A stretch of 64,000 nucleotides of DNA from Promicromonospora panici (GTDB lineage: Bacteria; Actinomycetota; Actinomycetes; Actinomycetales; Cellulomonadaceae). The notes under the pieces were generated by a model that saw only the letters and a list, made by a program, of their open reading frames with translations, made no database searches and was not told the DNA's origin. The stretch lies in the NCBI RefSeq assembly GCF_900608595.1, contig NZ_UWYY01000013.1, forward strand, positions 62,001-126,000, written 5' to 3'. A program made the translations under genes and the position numbers. How positions within the stretch are numbered: the first letter of the stretch is position 1; every line of letters begins with the position of its first letter. This document shows, piece after piece, positions 52,601 to 60,633 of the stretch.

Positions 52601-53325
52601 GCCGCACGTGGGGCGCTGACGAATGGCGCGAGTTCGTCCTGGGGCACCCGCTCATGTCGCGCCTCGCGGCGCGCCTGGTCTGGGTCGCCGCATTGCCCGA
52701 CGGCGGCTCGGGCGCTCTCGGCAACAGGACGCCAGGCGCCGTCTCCTTCCGGCCCGGCGACGGCGGCGCGCTGATCGGGGTCGACGACGGCGACGTCGTG
52801 CTGCCCGACGGAGCGAGGGTTTCGGTGGCGCACGCCGTCACGCTGCCAGGCCCCGGGCCGGACACGGAGGCGTGGCGCGAGCACTTGGCCGACTATGCGA
52901 TCACCCCGTTGTTCGATCAAGGCTTCGGGTCGGACGCCGTCGGGCTGCCGCAGCTCTCGGTGGGGGCGACCGAGATCGCGGACCACCGGGGGTGGCTGTC
53001 CGACTCGTTCGCGATCCGCGGGCGAGCGGCCAAGCGCGGCTTCGTGCGACCGGAGTCCCGGGACAACGGGTGGTTCGACCGCTACGTCAAGGAGTACCCG
53101 AGCCTCGGCGTCACTGTGGAGATCGGGTTCACGGGCTCGACCGTCCCCGAGGAGAACATTCCTGCGGCGGTCACCGAGCTTGCCTTCCGGCGTTCCGGGA
53201 GGCCGGGGCCCGTCCGGGTCGCGGATCTGCCCGCCGTGCTGGTCGCGGCGTCCTACCAGGACTACGTGACAGTGGCGCGGGCGGGCGGTTTCGACCCGGA
53301 CTGGGAGAAGAAGAGCCAGTACTGA
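49603..53325 (+). CDS. DUF4132 (MolR/YehI-like) giant protein, copy 2
   Basis: 1240 residues from the ATG at 49603. After a Gly/Ala-rich N-terminus (about 1-28) it aligns with copy 1 throughout: matching N-terminal VGFVRDGTTPEVV, a HEAT-like segment near 603-640 (AEIRASAAAWLARIGDPAAVPALRAVL), DUF4132 core near 908-1026 with the shared WREFVLGHPLMSRLAARLVW, and terminal FDPDWEKKSQY. The two proteins diverge most in the middle N-terminal half. It lies 71 nt after copy 1 in the same operon. Retention of two diverged copies suggests distinct or heteromeric roles. Confidence 0.85.
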   Translation: MTQRTADVAEPAPGAETGAGAGGATSLEAAYGDALSPLRIKGEDLFEQAVGFVRDGTTPEVVAALRTARTGDVDQLMNKPAARIPDFKVRGTLVQQVAALHPGWEAGAGVAARGTIYATAAAPALVRLGHLLDAVTTGKVLPEEAPRWLSLLMFDAGSSQDTDERWTHGFLVSLAREGGVPEDEAAPLVLRVMLENGYHWTEALGAALATRADVLPQALESLSEWGTQTFLRCAKRDLPRHGELVAALAADSRERVRSAARDLLSGLDGADEVRLLAPHLVTAPLDRVGGLLARVSSLPGGLSAIREAINGAGGEAPRTRLLRQTLERAEALLADRVEVTVPPFEPEPDIVLGDELVVAARALLDSQTAKAAEQLRAAASDDAARQADDDLTFLRGITDAELRAAVRLMNDHTFRVGVWADGKDGRPTQATASWLMRQVVRLPATTLVARVRLLLAYHGRPERATWWLDTAAPDLGDLRALESAFVRCGVADTERLIDDLVFEQNRESGWPAASDIWPYFAEHPDLLVARLTPGDDDIRWDFAFDRALGILRAFPVAPTAVLPRLGELALSGGKGLRAAAQGILRSHPGARRLGEQGLSEKKAEIRASAAAWLARIGDPAAVPALRAVLAKERKEAVRAALLSALEALGDDISADVAPDVLFAEATKGLTGQVPRELERWFPFGQLPEARWADGTVVPAELLRWWVVLACALKDPSGEGLFARYVSMLDPESRKALGSFVLSAWIAQDTIHPPVEASRGFAEDEAPRRYESHQWMAQAYPRDYASLAEMSVEDHYNALFRQHQGQYLASAVKEKGLLALTVGMPGSDLAAAAQHYFRGNKGRRAQAEALVRALAANGDQAAVQLLLAVSRRFSQRSVQEVAAGLAQDLADHRGWDADQLADRTVPTAGFDDDGVLRLDLGTSDGGASPEEDRVFTGRLTKTFTLELRNPEGKVVKALPAKRSSDGDAYGEAKKQLTASRKELKAVVAAQTQRLVEGMCSGRTWGADEWREFVLGHPLMSRLAARLVWVAALPDGGSGALGNRTPGAVSFRPGDGGALIGVDDGDVVLPDGARVSVAHAVTLPGPGPDTEAWREHLADYAITPLFDQGFGSDAVGLPQLSVGATEIADHRGWLSDSFAIRGRAAKRGFVRPESRDNGWFDRYVKEYPSLGVTVEIGFTGSTVPEENIPAAVTELAFRRSGRPGPVRVADLPAVLVAASYQDYVTVARAGGFDPDWEKKSQY

Positions 53326-53418
53326 GCCGGCGCGTCACCGCCCGAACCATCGCCACCCAGCCATCCACCCAGCCATCCATCCAGCCAGCACTGCCAGATG
53401 CGAGCACCGAAGGAAGTC

Positions 53419-54534
53419 ATGACCATCACTGAAACCGCCACCCCGGCCGAGATCCGCCCGCCCGCCGAGGTCCGCTACGCCGGCGAGCTCGCAGCGCTCG
53501 ACGCCTGGGACACCGAGCGCGGCCACGAGCGGCCGCCCGGCTGGCGGCTGAGCCCGCGGGCCGTGCGGGCGTTCATCATCGGCTCCGAGGAGCTCGGGGT
53601 GCGGCGCAAGTTCTACGGTGACGACCCGCTGGTGGACCGCGCCGTCGTCTCGCTGATGGGGCGGCAGGGGCTGATGCTCGTGGGCGAGCCCGGTACGGCG
53701 AAGTCGATGCTGTCGGAGCTGCTGTCCGCGGCTGTGTCGGGCACGTCGACCCTCACGGTCCAGGGCACCGCCGGGACCACCGAGGACCACGTGCGGTACT
53801 CGTGGAACTACGCGCTCCTGGTGTCCGAGGGGCCGAGCGAGCGGTCGCTCGTGCCGTCGCCGGTCTGCACGGGCATGCGGGAGGGCCGGGTCGTGCGCTT
53901 CGAGGAGATCACGCGCTGCGCCCCCGAGATCCAGGACACCCTCGTGTCGATCCTGTCGGAGAAGCAGCTCATGGTCCCCGAGCTCGGGCCCGACGCCCGC
54001 GTGGCCGCTCGGCCCGGCTTCACCGTGATCGCCACGGCGAACCTCAAGGACCGCGGCGTGCACGAGATGTCCGCGGCGCTCAAGCGCCGGTTCAGCTTCG
54101 AGACCGTGGCGCCGGTGCGCGACCGCGCGTTCGAGATCGAGCTGGTGCAGCACCAGCTCGAGGCGGAGCTCGGGCCGGACAGCGGCAGGCCCGCGGTGCC
54201 GCTGGACGTCCTGGAGGTGCTCGTCACGGTGTTCCAGGACCTGCGGACCGGCAGCACGCGCGAGGGCGCGCCCGTGAAGCGGCCCGAGACGGTCATGTCC
54301 ACGGCGGAGGCCGTCAACGTCGCGGTCGCCGCGTCCCTGGAGGCCCGGTACCTCGGCGGCGGCACGGTGACCGCGGCGGAGGTCGCGCGCCAGATCTCGG
54401 GGGTGGCGCTCAAGGGTGAGGAGGAGGACGCGCGCCGGCTGCGGCACTACGTCGACAACGTGGTGCGCGAGCGCGCCCGGAACGACAAGCGCTGGAAGGC
54501 GTTCTTCACGGCAGCAGAGCCGCTGTGGCGGTGA
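53419..54534 (+). CDS. MoxR-family AAA+ ATPase (YehL-like)
   Basis: 371 residues from the ATG at 53419 (GAAGGA upstream). The ATG at 53398 is an alternative. Walker A is GEPGTAKS (about 89-96), Walker B VVRFEEITR (about 157-165) has the MoxR-type EE, and sensor 1 lies in VIATANLKDRG (about 203-213). A C-terminal lid ends RNDKRWKAFFTAAEPLWR. MoxR ATPases act as chaperones that remodel complexes together with VWA-domain partners, here encoded two genes downstream. It overlaps the DUF5682 gene by 10 nt. The 93-nt gap before it contains ATCCACCCAGCC-type short repeats only. Confidence 0.93.
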   Translation: MTITETATPAEIRPPAEVRYAGELAALDAWDTERGHERPPGWRLSPRAVRAFIIGSEELGVRRKFYGDDPLVDRAVVSLMGRQGLMLVGEPGTAKSMLSELLSAAVSGTSTLTVQGTAGTTEDHVRYSWNYALLVSEGPSERSLVPSPVCTGMREGRVVRFEEITRCAPEIQDTLVSILSEKQLMVPELGPDARVAARPGFTVIATANLKDRGVHEMSAALKRRFSFETVAPVRDRAFEIELVQHQLEAELGPDSGRPAVPLDVLEVLVTVFQDLRTGSTREGAPVKRPETVMSTAEAVNVAVAASLEARYLGGGTVTAAEVARQISGVALKGEEEDARRLRHYVDNVVRERARNDKRWKAFFTAAEPLWR

Positions 54535-57326
54535 GCGGCGGCGTCGCGGTGAGCGTCGGCACGGGCCGGCGCACGGACGCCGTCTGGGAGCTGGCGCCCG
54601 AGCGCCTGCGCGCGGCCGCCGACGCCGTCGGCAGGCTGCGGGACGAGCGCGGCATCCACTTCGCACCCGTGCGGCACCACAGTCCCGCCTGCGCGGTGGC
54701 GGTGCGCGCCGCGATCGAGGAGCTGCGCCCGGCGGCCGTCCTCATCGAAGGGCCGGAGGAGTTCTCGCGGCTCATCCCGGACCTGCTCCACGAGGAGACG
54801 CGGCCACCGATCGCGGTGCTGAGCCTCGGGGGCTCGGGATCGAGTGCCGGGTCCGGCGCGAAGGCCCGCGACGCCGAGGACGAGCCGGAGGGCGCCGGCT
54901 TCTACCCGCTCGCATCCTTCTCCCCGGAGTGGGTGGCGTTGCGCGCCGGGCACGCCGTCGGTGCGGAGCTCGCGTTCGTCGACCGTCCCTTCGGCGAGCG
55001 GTCGGCTGCGGAGCGGGCGCTGTCGGGGTCCGCTGCGCCCGGGCCGGAAGGATCTGGAGAGAGCGGCATCGAGAACGGCGCCGCGAGCGGCACCGCGCGA
55101 CCGGACCCCTTCGCTCGGACCCTCATGTCCGAGCGGTACCTGGCGCACTCGGAGGCGATTGCCGCGCTCGCGCGTCGCATCGGCTGCCGCGACCACGACG
55201 AGGTCTGGGACCAGCTCTTCGAGGCCCGGGCGAGCGCCGAGCTGGCTGACTGGCGGACCGTGTTCGACGACGTCTTCGCGTGGTCGGCGCTCGCGCGTCT
55301 CGACTACGAGGAGGGTGTGCTCGCCGGCGAGGGTTCGTTGGACCGCGAGGCGCGGATGGCGGCCAGGATCGCCGAGACGGTCGACCGGCTGTCCGCCGAC
55401 CGCCTGACCGACGGCGGAGCCGGCCCGGTGCTCGTGGTGACCGGTGCGTTCCACACGCTCGCGCTGGTCGAGGCGCTGTCCGGTGCGCCAGAGGGTGCGC
55501 CGGTTCGTGACCGGCAGCCCGAGGGCGGCTTCGGCCCGACGGCGCAGGGTGAGGCGTGGCTGGTCCGATACGACCACGAGCGGCTCGACGGGCTGCGCGG
55601 CTACGGCGCGGGCATGCCGTCGCCCGGCTACTGCGAGCGGCTGCACGCGGCGCATCTCCGGGAGCTGCGCCTGGCGCCGGAGTCGGTGTCGCATCCGGCG
55701 TCGCAGTCAGCGTCGGCACAGGCCGGTCCGATCGGTGCCCGCGCCCTCGCCACGGAGATCCTGGTCGACGTCGCGCGCGGTGCGGCCGGCCGCGGGCACG
55801 GGGTGAGCCTGCCGCAGGTCAGCGCGGCGGCGGAGTCCGCCGTCCGGCTCGCGGAGCTGCGCGAACGCAGCTTCCCGTGCCGCACGGACCTGCTGGACGC
55901 GGTGCGGTCCTGCTACGTGCAGGACGACGGCGGCGTCGGCGGGCCGGGCGAGCCCGAGCGGCCGCTGGGGCTGGCCATCGCCGAGGTGTTCGGCGGCCGG
56001 TCGCTCGGCGACGTGCCGCCGGGCAGCGCGTCGCCGCCCCTCGTGCGTGACGTCCGGGACCGGGTGCGGGCCGTGCGGCTCGTCATCGACGACTCGGTGC
56101 CGCGTACGACCCGCCTCGACGCGCGCCGGACGGCGTCCCATCGGGCGAAGCGTCAGGTACTGGCGCTGCTCGACTTCGTGGGAGCCGGCTTCGGGCAGCT
56201 CGTCTCCGGTCCGGACCATGTGGCGGGCCGCGGGCTCGGCCTGATCACCGAGGAGTGGCAGTACTGCTGGACGCCCCTCGTCGAGGCGCGTCTGGTGGAG
56301 CTGGTGCACCTCGGCGCGACGCTGGAGGCGGTGGCTGTCGCGCGGCTGTACGAGGCGGAGGGCCGGCTGGCGGGCACAGGAGCCGGGGCCGCGGCCGGGG
56401 CGGGAGCCGGGGCCTCGTCGGTCGATGCCCTCGCCCGGCTCGTGGCGCAGACACTGGTGATCGGAATGGGCTGGCACCTGCCCCGGATCGTCTCGCTGCT
56501 GCGCACCACCCTGGACACCGACCGTGACCTGAGCTCGGTGGTGTCGGGTGCGCGGCGCCTGCTCGGCCTGTGGCACGCGCGGGTGGAGCTCGGCGCCGAG
56601 GAGCATGCGCGCGAGCTGCTCGACCTGGTGAGCCAGGCGCTCGCGACGGCCGCCTACCTGGTCAGCGACCTGGGCCGGACGCGAGCCGAGGACGAGGACG
56701 CCGCCATCGGCACGCTGATCGACCTCCGCTCCCTGCTCCGGGACGCGGCGGCAGCGGGCGACGGCGACCAAGGGGGAACCGGTGGGGAGATCCGCACCGC
56801 CGTCGTGCGTGAGCTCGCCCGCCTGCGGGACGACGGGGACACCGCGCCGGCCGTGGCGGGCGCCCTGCTCGCCCTGGGCTTCACCGACGGCGAGGTGCCC
56901 GACGACGTCCTGGTCACCCGGGTGCGCGGCGCCCTGACCGCCGGCGCGGACCCGGGCACTGCGGTGCGGTTCCTGGGCGGCGTGATGCGCGCGGCCCCGG
57001 ACCTGATCCTGCACACACCGGAGATGTTCGACGCAGTGGACGACGCCCTGCGGGCGCTCCAGGGCGACGCGTTCCTGGCCGTCCTGCCGGACCTGCGGCG
57101 GGCCTTCACGTGGTTGCGCCCCACCGAGACGCACCGGCTGGCGAAGCGAGTGGCCGAGCGCACGGGCGCTCGGGTGGACCAGGTGGACGTGCGGGTCGCG
57201 CTGTCCGAGGAGGACCTGGCGGCCGGCCTCGCCCTCGACCATGAGCTGGCGGCGGTGCTGGAGCGGGACGGGCTGGCCCACTGGGTCGGCAGCCCCGGAG
57301 CCGATACGACACGAGGAGAAGCATGA
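54525..57326 (+). CDS. DUF5682 family protein (YehM-like)
   Basis: 933 residues starting at GTG 54525, overlapping the ATPase gene. The N-terminal region HFAPVRHHSPACAVAVRAAIEELRPAAVLIEGPEEF shows the RHHSP and IEGP motifs typical of DUF5682. The pattern of a His-rich strand then a carboxylate after a hydrophobic strand recalls the EreA/ChaN/TraB-like fold, which is speculation. Later segments (AGRGHGVSLPQVSAAAESAVRLAELRE and helical repeats to the C-terminus) have no assigned function. Low-complexity Gly/Ala/Ser inserts occur near 105-120 and 620-640. It corresponds to E. coli YehM in the same gene order. Confidence 0.82.
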   Translation: MAVSGGVAVSVGTGRRTDAVWELAPERLRAAADAVGRLRDERGIHFAPVRHHSPACAVAVRAAIEELRPAAVLIEGPEEFSRLIPDLLHEETRPPIAVLSLGGSGSSAGSGAKARDAEDEPEGAGFYPLASFSPEWVALRAGHAVGAELAFVDRPFGERSAAERALSGSAAPGPEGSGESGIENGAASGTARPDPFARTLMSERYLAHSEAIAALARRIGCRDHDEVWDQLFEARASAELADWRTVFDDVFAWSALARLDYEEGVLAGEGSLDREARMAARIAETVDRLSADRLTDGGAGPVLVVTGAFHTLALVEALSGAPEGAPVRDRQPEGGFGPTAQGEAWLVRYDHERLDGLRGYGAGMPSPGYCERLHAAHLRELRLAPESVSHPASQSASAQAGPIGARALATEILVDVARGAAGRGHGVSLPQVSAAAESAVRLAELRERSFPCRTDLLDAVRSCYVQDDGGVGGPGEPERPLGLAIAEVFGGRSLGDVPPGSASPPLVRDVRDRVRAVRLVIDDSVPRTTRLDARRTASHRAKRQVLALLDFVGAGFGQLVSGPDHVAGRGLGLITEEWQYCWTPLVEARLVELVHLGATLEAVAVARLYEAEGRLAGTGAGAAAGAGAGASSVDALARLVAQTLVIGMGWHLPRIVSLLRTTLDTDRDLSSVVSGARRLLGLWHARVELGAEEHARELLDLVSQALATAAYLVSDLGRTRAEDEDAAIGTLIDLRSLLRDAAAAGDGDQGGTGGEIRTAVVRELARLRDDGDTAPAVAGALLALGFTDGEVPDDVLVTRVRGALTAGADPGTAVRFLGGVMRAAPDLILHTPEMFDAVDDALRALQGDAFLAVLPDLRRAFTWLRPTETHRLAKRVAERTGARVDQVDVRVALSEEDLAAGLALDHELAAVLERDGLAHWVGSPGADTTRGEA

Positions 57327-58564
57327 GCACCACCGGCTCCGGGACGCCTGGACCCGCCACTACCGAACCTGCCGGCACCGAACCCGCCGGCACCGAACCT
57401 GCGATGGTGATCTCCGACGACGAGGCGGCCCGTCGCTGGCGGCTGGTGCTGGGCCGGTACGCGGCCGACCAGCTCTCGGTGGGGCAGCAGGACGCCGGCC
57501 TCGAACGGTCCCTCCGGTACCTGTACGACCGCGAGTACACGGCGCGCGGCCACCGCGTCGGCCAGGGCGGGGACGACTCAGGGCGGCCAGGCAGAGGCGC
57601 TGGTCTCGGCGGGTCCCAGCCGCACGGCGTCGACGTGACCGCGCTCGGCTGGCTCAACGAGGCGGGCAGCCTGTTCCCGCGCGAGACCTTCGAGCGCATG
57701 CAGGTCGACGCGGTGAGCCGGTACGGCCTCACCGAGCTGCTGCAGGACGACACCGCTCTGGAGACCCTCGAACCCTCGCGCGAGCTCGCCGTCGCGATGC
57801 TGCAGGTCCGGGGCGCCCTGAACGACCGCGCGGCGGCCGGCCTGCGCCGCATCATCCAGCGGGTCGTCGAGGACATCGTGAAGCGGCTGCGGACCCGGTT
57901 CACGACGGCGGTCAACGGCCGGATCGACCGGTCACGCCGCTCGATGCATCGGGTCGCACGGAACTTCGACTGGAAGCGCACGCTCCGCGCCAACCTCGGC
58001 CGGGTCGACGCCGACGGCCGCATGACGGTGCAGGACGTCCGCTTCTCCTCCCGGGCGAAACGGACCCTGACCTGGGACGTCGTCCTACTCGTCGACCAGT
58101 CGGGGTCGATGGCCCCGTCGTTGCTGTACTCCGCCGTGTGCGCGGGAATCCTCTCGGGGCTGCCCGGGATCAACGTGCAGCTCTACCTGTTCGACACGTC
58201 GGTGGTAGACATGTCGCACGTGGCCGACGACCCGGTCACGGTGCTGATGACCGCGCAGCTCGGCGGCGGCACCGACATCGCGCGGGCCGTGCGGCACGCG
58301 GAGCAGCAGGCCCGCAACCCGTCGCGGACCGTGGTTGCGCTCGTCAGCGACTTCTACGAGGGCGGATCGGTGTCGAACCTGCTTGCGACGGTGCGGCGGA
58401 TGGCGTCGTCGGGCGTCACCATGCTGGGGCTCGCCGCCCTGGACGAGGCGGCGGAGCCGGTCTACGACCAGGGCACCGCGCGGCTCCTCGCCGAGTGCGG
58501 CATGGAGGTCGCCGCGCTCACGCCGGAGCGGTTCGCCGAGTGGCTGGGGGAGGTGCTCTCGTGA
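57323..58564 (+). CDS. VWA-domain protein (YehP-like)
   Basis: 413 residues. The ATG overlaps the preceding stop, with CGAGGAGAAG as ribosome-binding site. A Thr/Pro/Gly tail (1-27, EPAGTEPAGTEPA) leads into a helical region (30-240). The von Willebrand A domain follows with an intact metal-ion site: VVLLVDQSGSM (Asp258, Ser, Ser), GGGTDIA and VSDFYEG. Such proteins bind partner polypeptides through the metal site and are remodelled by MoxR ATPases, so it is the likely direct partner of the AAA+ protein at 53419. Confidence 0.92.
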   Translation: MSTTGSGTPGPATTEPAGTEPAGTEPAMVISDDEAARRWRLVLGRYAADQLSVGQQDAGLERSLRYLYDREYTARGHRVGQGGDDSGRPGRGAGLGGSQPHGVDVTALGWLNEAGSLFPRETFERMQVDAVSRYGLTELLQDDTALETLEPSRELAVAMLQVRGALNDRAAAGLRRIIQRVVEDIVKRLRTRFTTAVNGRIDRSRRSMHRVARNFDWKRTLRANLGRVDADGRMTVQDVRFSSRAKRTLTWDVVLLVDQSGSMAPSLLYSAVCAGILSGLPGINVQLYLFDTSVVDMSHVADDPVTVLMTAQLGGGTDIARAVRHAEQQARNPSRTVVALVSDFYEGGSVSNLLATVRRMASSGVTMLGLAALDEAAEPVYDQGTARLLAECGMEVAALTPERFAEWLGEVLS

Positions 58565-60564
58565 GCGACCGGAGAACTCTCGCCTGGGCCGCCCCGTATG
58601 CAGGCCTGGACGACGACGCGCTCAAGGCCCTCGGCAACCCGGGCCTGCTGCGCCGCGCTCGCAAGGCCACCGTGACCGAGGTGTCCCACGACCCGAAGGG
58701 CGCGGTGCTCGACGTGTCCGGGGCGTCCGTCCGCGTGGACGACCGCGGCCCGGCGGCCGTCTCCTGCGACTGCCCGACGGCGGGCGTGTGCCAGCACGTC
58801 CTGACCGCCTGCCTGTGGGCGATCCAGCTCGCGCCCGACGCGCCGCCGCAGGGCGATGTCACCGTGGTCGCGCAGGCAGTGCCCAAGACGCCTGGGACGG
58901 CTGGGACGGCCGGCACGCCTGGCGCGTCTGTCCCGCCCGGCGCGCGTGAGACGTCGGCGGCGCGCGGACCGTCAGAGGCCGTGCAGAGGCGCCGCCGGGA
59001 GGCGCTCGCGGAGGTGCGCGACGTCGTGGGCCGGCTCATGTCGGGCGGTCTGTCCCACCTCGGCCCCGACGACGCCGAGTCGCTGAGCGCACTGGCCGGC
59101 CGGGTGCGGCTGGCCGGCTTCGAGCAGGTCGCGTTCGAACGGGTCGGCAGCGTGCGGTTCGACGGCCTGCTGCGCGTGGCCGGGGGCTTCGTGGCAGGCC
59201 TCGCCGGACGGGACGACGCCGTTGCCGAGTCGGACCTGCTCGACGCGTTGGCCGAGGTCTGGGCGATGTGCGAGGTGTTGCAGTGCGCGCTCGACACGGG
59301 CGGGACGGACCCGATCGGGACGGCCGGCGTCGGAGGCGCCACGACGAGTCGCAGGGGAAGGGGCGAGGGCGCAGGGGACGACGACGAGGTGGACCTCGCG
59401 CGATGGGTGCCGCTCGGCGTCAGGTGGTGGACCTCGCAGAGCGGGTCGCGCGGGCTGGCCTACCTGGGTTGGGACGCGGAAGCCGGCGCGACGTCCGAGA
59501 CGGGCGCATCCGAGACAGGCGCATCCGAGGCGGGTGCCGGCCAGGTGCGGCAGGTCGTGACAGGCCGCTCGTCGGGCACGGACCCGAGATTCCAGCGCAG
59601 CTGGACCAGCCCGCTGCTGTGGGGCAGGTCCCTGAGCAGCCTGTGCGACGGTGCGCTCGCCCTCACCGGGGTGCGGCTCAGACCTGACGGCACGTTGGGT
59701 GCCGGCGGGAACCCGGTGGTCCGCCGCCTGGGCGACGGGCCTGACAGCGACGGGCCTGACAGCGACGGGCCTGACAGCGACGGGCCTGACAGCGATGGGT
59801 CGGACGGCGCAAGGTCCGACAGCGTTGGGTTCAACATGGACGAGCTCCGGGCGATCGCCGAGCGCACGGGCGCCGGCGTGGCGCCGCGCGACGTCGTCGG
59901 GTTCGGGCGGCGTCCGTCGAACGTGCGGCTGGTGCTCGTCCGCGACGTCGGCGAGATCGGGATCGACGAGGTGCGGCAGGAGATGACGCTCTCCGTCGTC
60001 ACGTCGGACGGCGGCACGCGCGTCCTGCGCCTGCCGGTGGCGGGCGAGCAGGCGGTCGAGACGCTGCTCTCGGTCAGGTCGAAGCTGGTGGCGGTGACGA
60101 TCGAGCGCTGCGAGGACCGGGACGAGCCGGTCGGCCTCTTCGTGCGGGACTCCAGTTCGAACAAGGGCGGCGCGATCAGGCTGATCAGCCCGACGGTCAC
60201 CCCGGCGTGGTCGCTCGAGAACAGCTACTGGGACTTCTGGCGCAAGCGCCTCCGCAAGCTGAGGGCACAGGCCTCGTCGGCAAAGTCGGTCCGGTCCGTC
60301 GCGACGCCGCCGTCCCCGGTGCGCCGCGTGACGCTGCTGCTCGGCGACGTCCTCCTGGCCGCCGCGGCGACAGGGCGGCCGGCGCTCACCACGCGGCAGC
60401 GGTCCGACGTCGAACAGGCGCACGCCCTGGCCCGGGACCTCGGGCTCGCGACACTGGAGCGGACGGCCGGCGAGCTGTTGGCCGGCGACCTGACTCCGCC
60501 GGCCGTGCTGCACGCTGCGTTCGTGGTGGGCAGAGCCCGGGCGGTCGCGGACGTGGCGGGCTGA
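58561..60564 (+). CDS. SWIM zinc-finger protein (YehQ-like)
   Basis: 667 residues from a GTG overlapping the VWA stop. The SWIM motif SCDCPTAGVCQH places zinc ligands at Cys69, Cys71, Cys77 and His79, soon after the N-terminus. This motif mediates protein or nucleic-acid contacts. The remainder is a large uncharacterised region with an acidic spacer of five GPDSD-type repeats (about residues 392-416) encoded by a 15-nt tandem repeat. No enzymatic motif is evident. It is the last gene of the six-gene run, and its position matches yehQ in E. coli. Confidence 0.9.
   Translation: MSDRRTLAWAAPYAGLDDDALKALGNPGLLRRARKATVTEVSHDPKGAVLDVSGASVRVDDRGPAAVSCDCPTAGVCQHVLTACLWAIQLAPDAPPQGDVTVVAQAVPKTPGTAGTAGTPGASVPPGARETSAARGPSEAVQRRRREALAEVRDVVGRLMSGGLSHLGPDDAESLSALAGRVRLAGFEQVAFERVGSVRFDGLLRVAGGFVAGLAGRDDAVAESDLLDALAEVWAMCEVLQCALDTGGTDPIGTAGVGGATTSRRGRGEGAGDDDEVDLARWVPLGVRWWTSQSGSRGLAYLGWDAEAGATSETGASETGASEAGAGQVRQVVTGRSSGTDPRFQRSWTSPLLWGRSLSSLCDGALALTGVRLRPDGTLGAGGNPVVRRLGDGPDSDGPDSDGPDSDGPDSDGSDGARSDSVGFNMDELRAIAERTGAGVAPRDVVGFGRRPSNVRLVLVRDVGEIGIDEVRQEMTLSVVTSDGGTRVLRLPVAGEQAVETLLSVRSKLVAVTIERCEDRDEPVGLFVRDSSSNKGGAIRLISPTVTPAWSLENSYWDFWRKRLRKLRAQASSAKSVRSVATPPSPVRRVTLLLGDVLLAAAATGRPALTTRQRSDVEQAHALARDLGLATLERTAGELLAGDLTPPAVLHAAFVVGRARAVADVAG
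59734..59797 (+). repeat. 15-nt coding tandem repeat (GACGGGCCTGACAGC)
   Basis: Four perfect copies and a partial fifth within the SWIM gene encode a DGPDS repeat. Copy number is likely to vary between strains, changing the length of an acidic linker without shifting frame. Confidence 0.85.
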
Positions 60565-60633
60565 CCGACGCGGCGGGCCGACTTGCGTCGCAGCACGCTG
60601 CTGCGGCCACGGCCGCGACCTGCCGGGTGCCGG

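Noticed and set aside
54447..55694. Large minus-strand frame opposite the DUF5682 gene
   Set aside because: Shadow composition; the plus-strand gene has conserved motifs and coupled starts.
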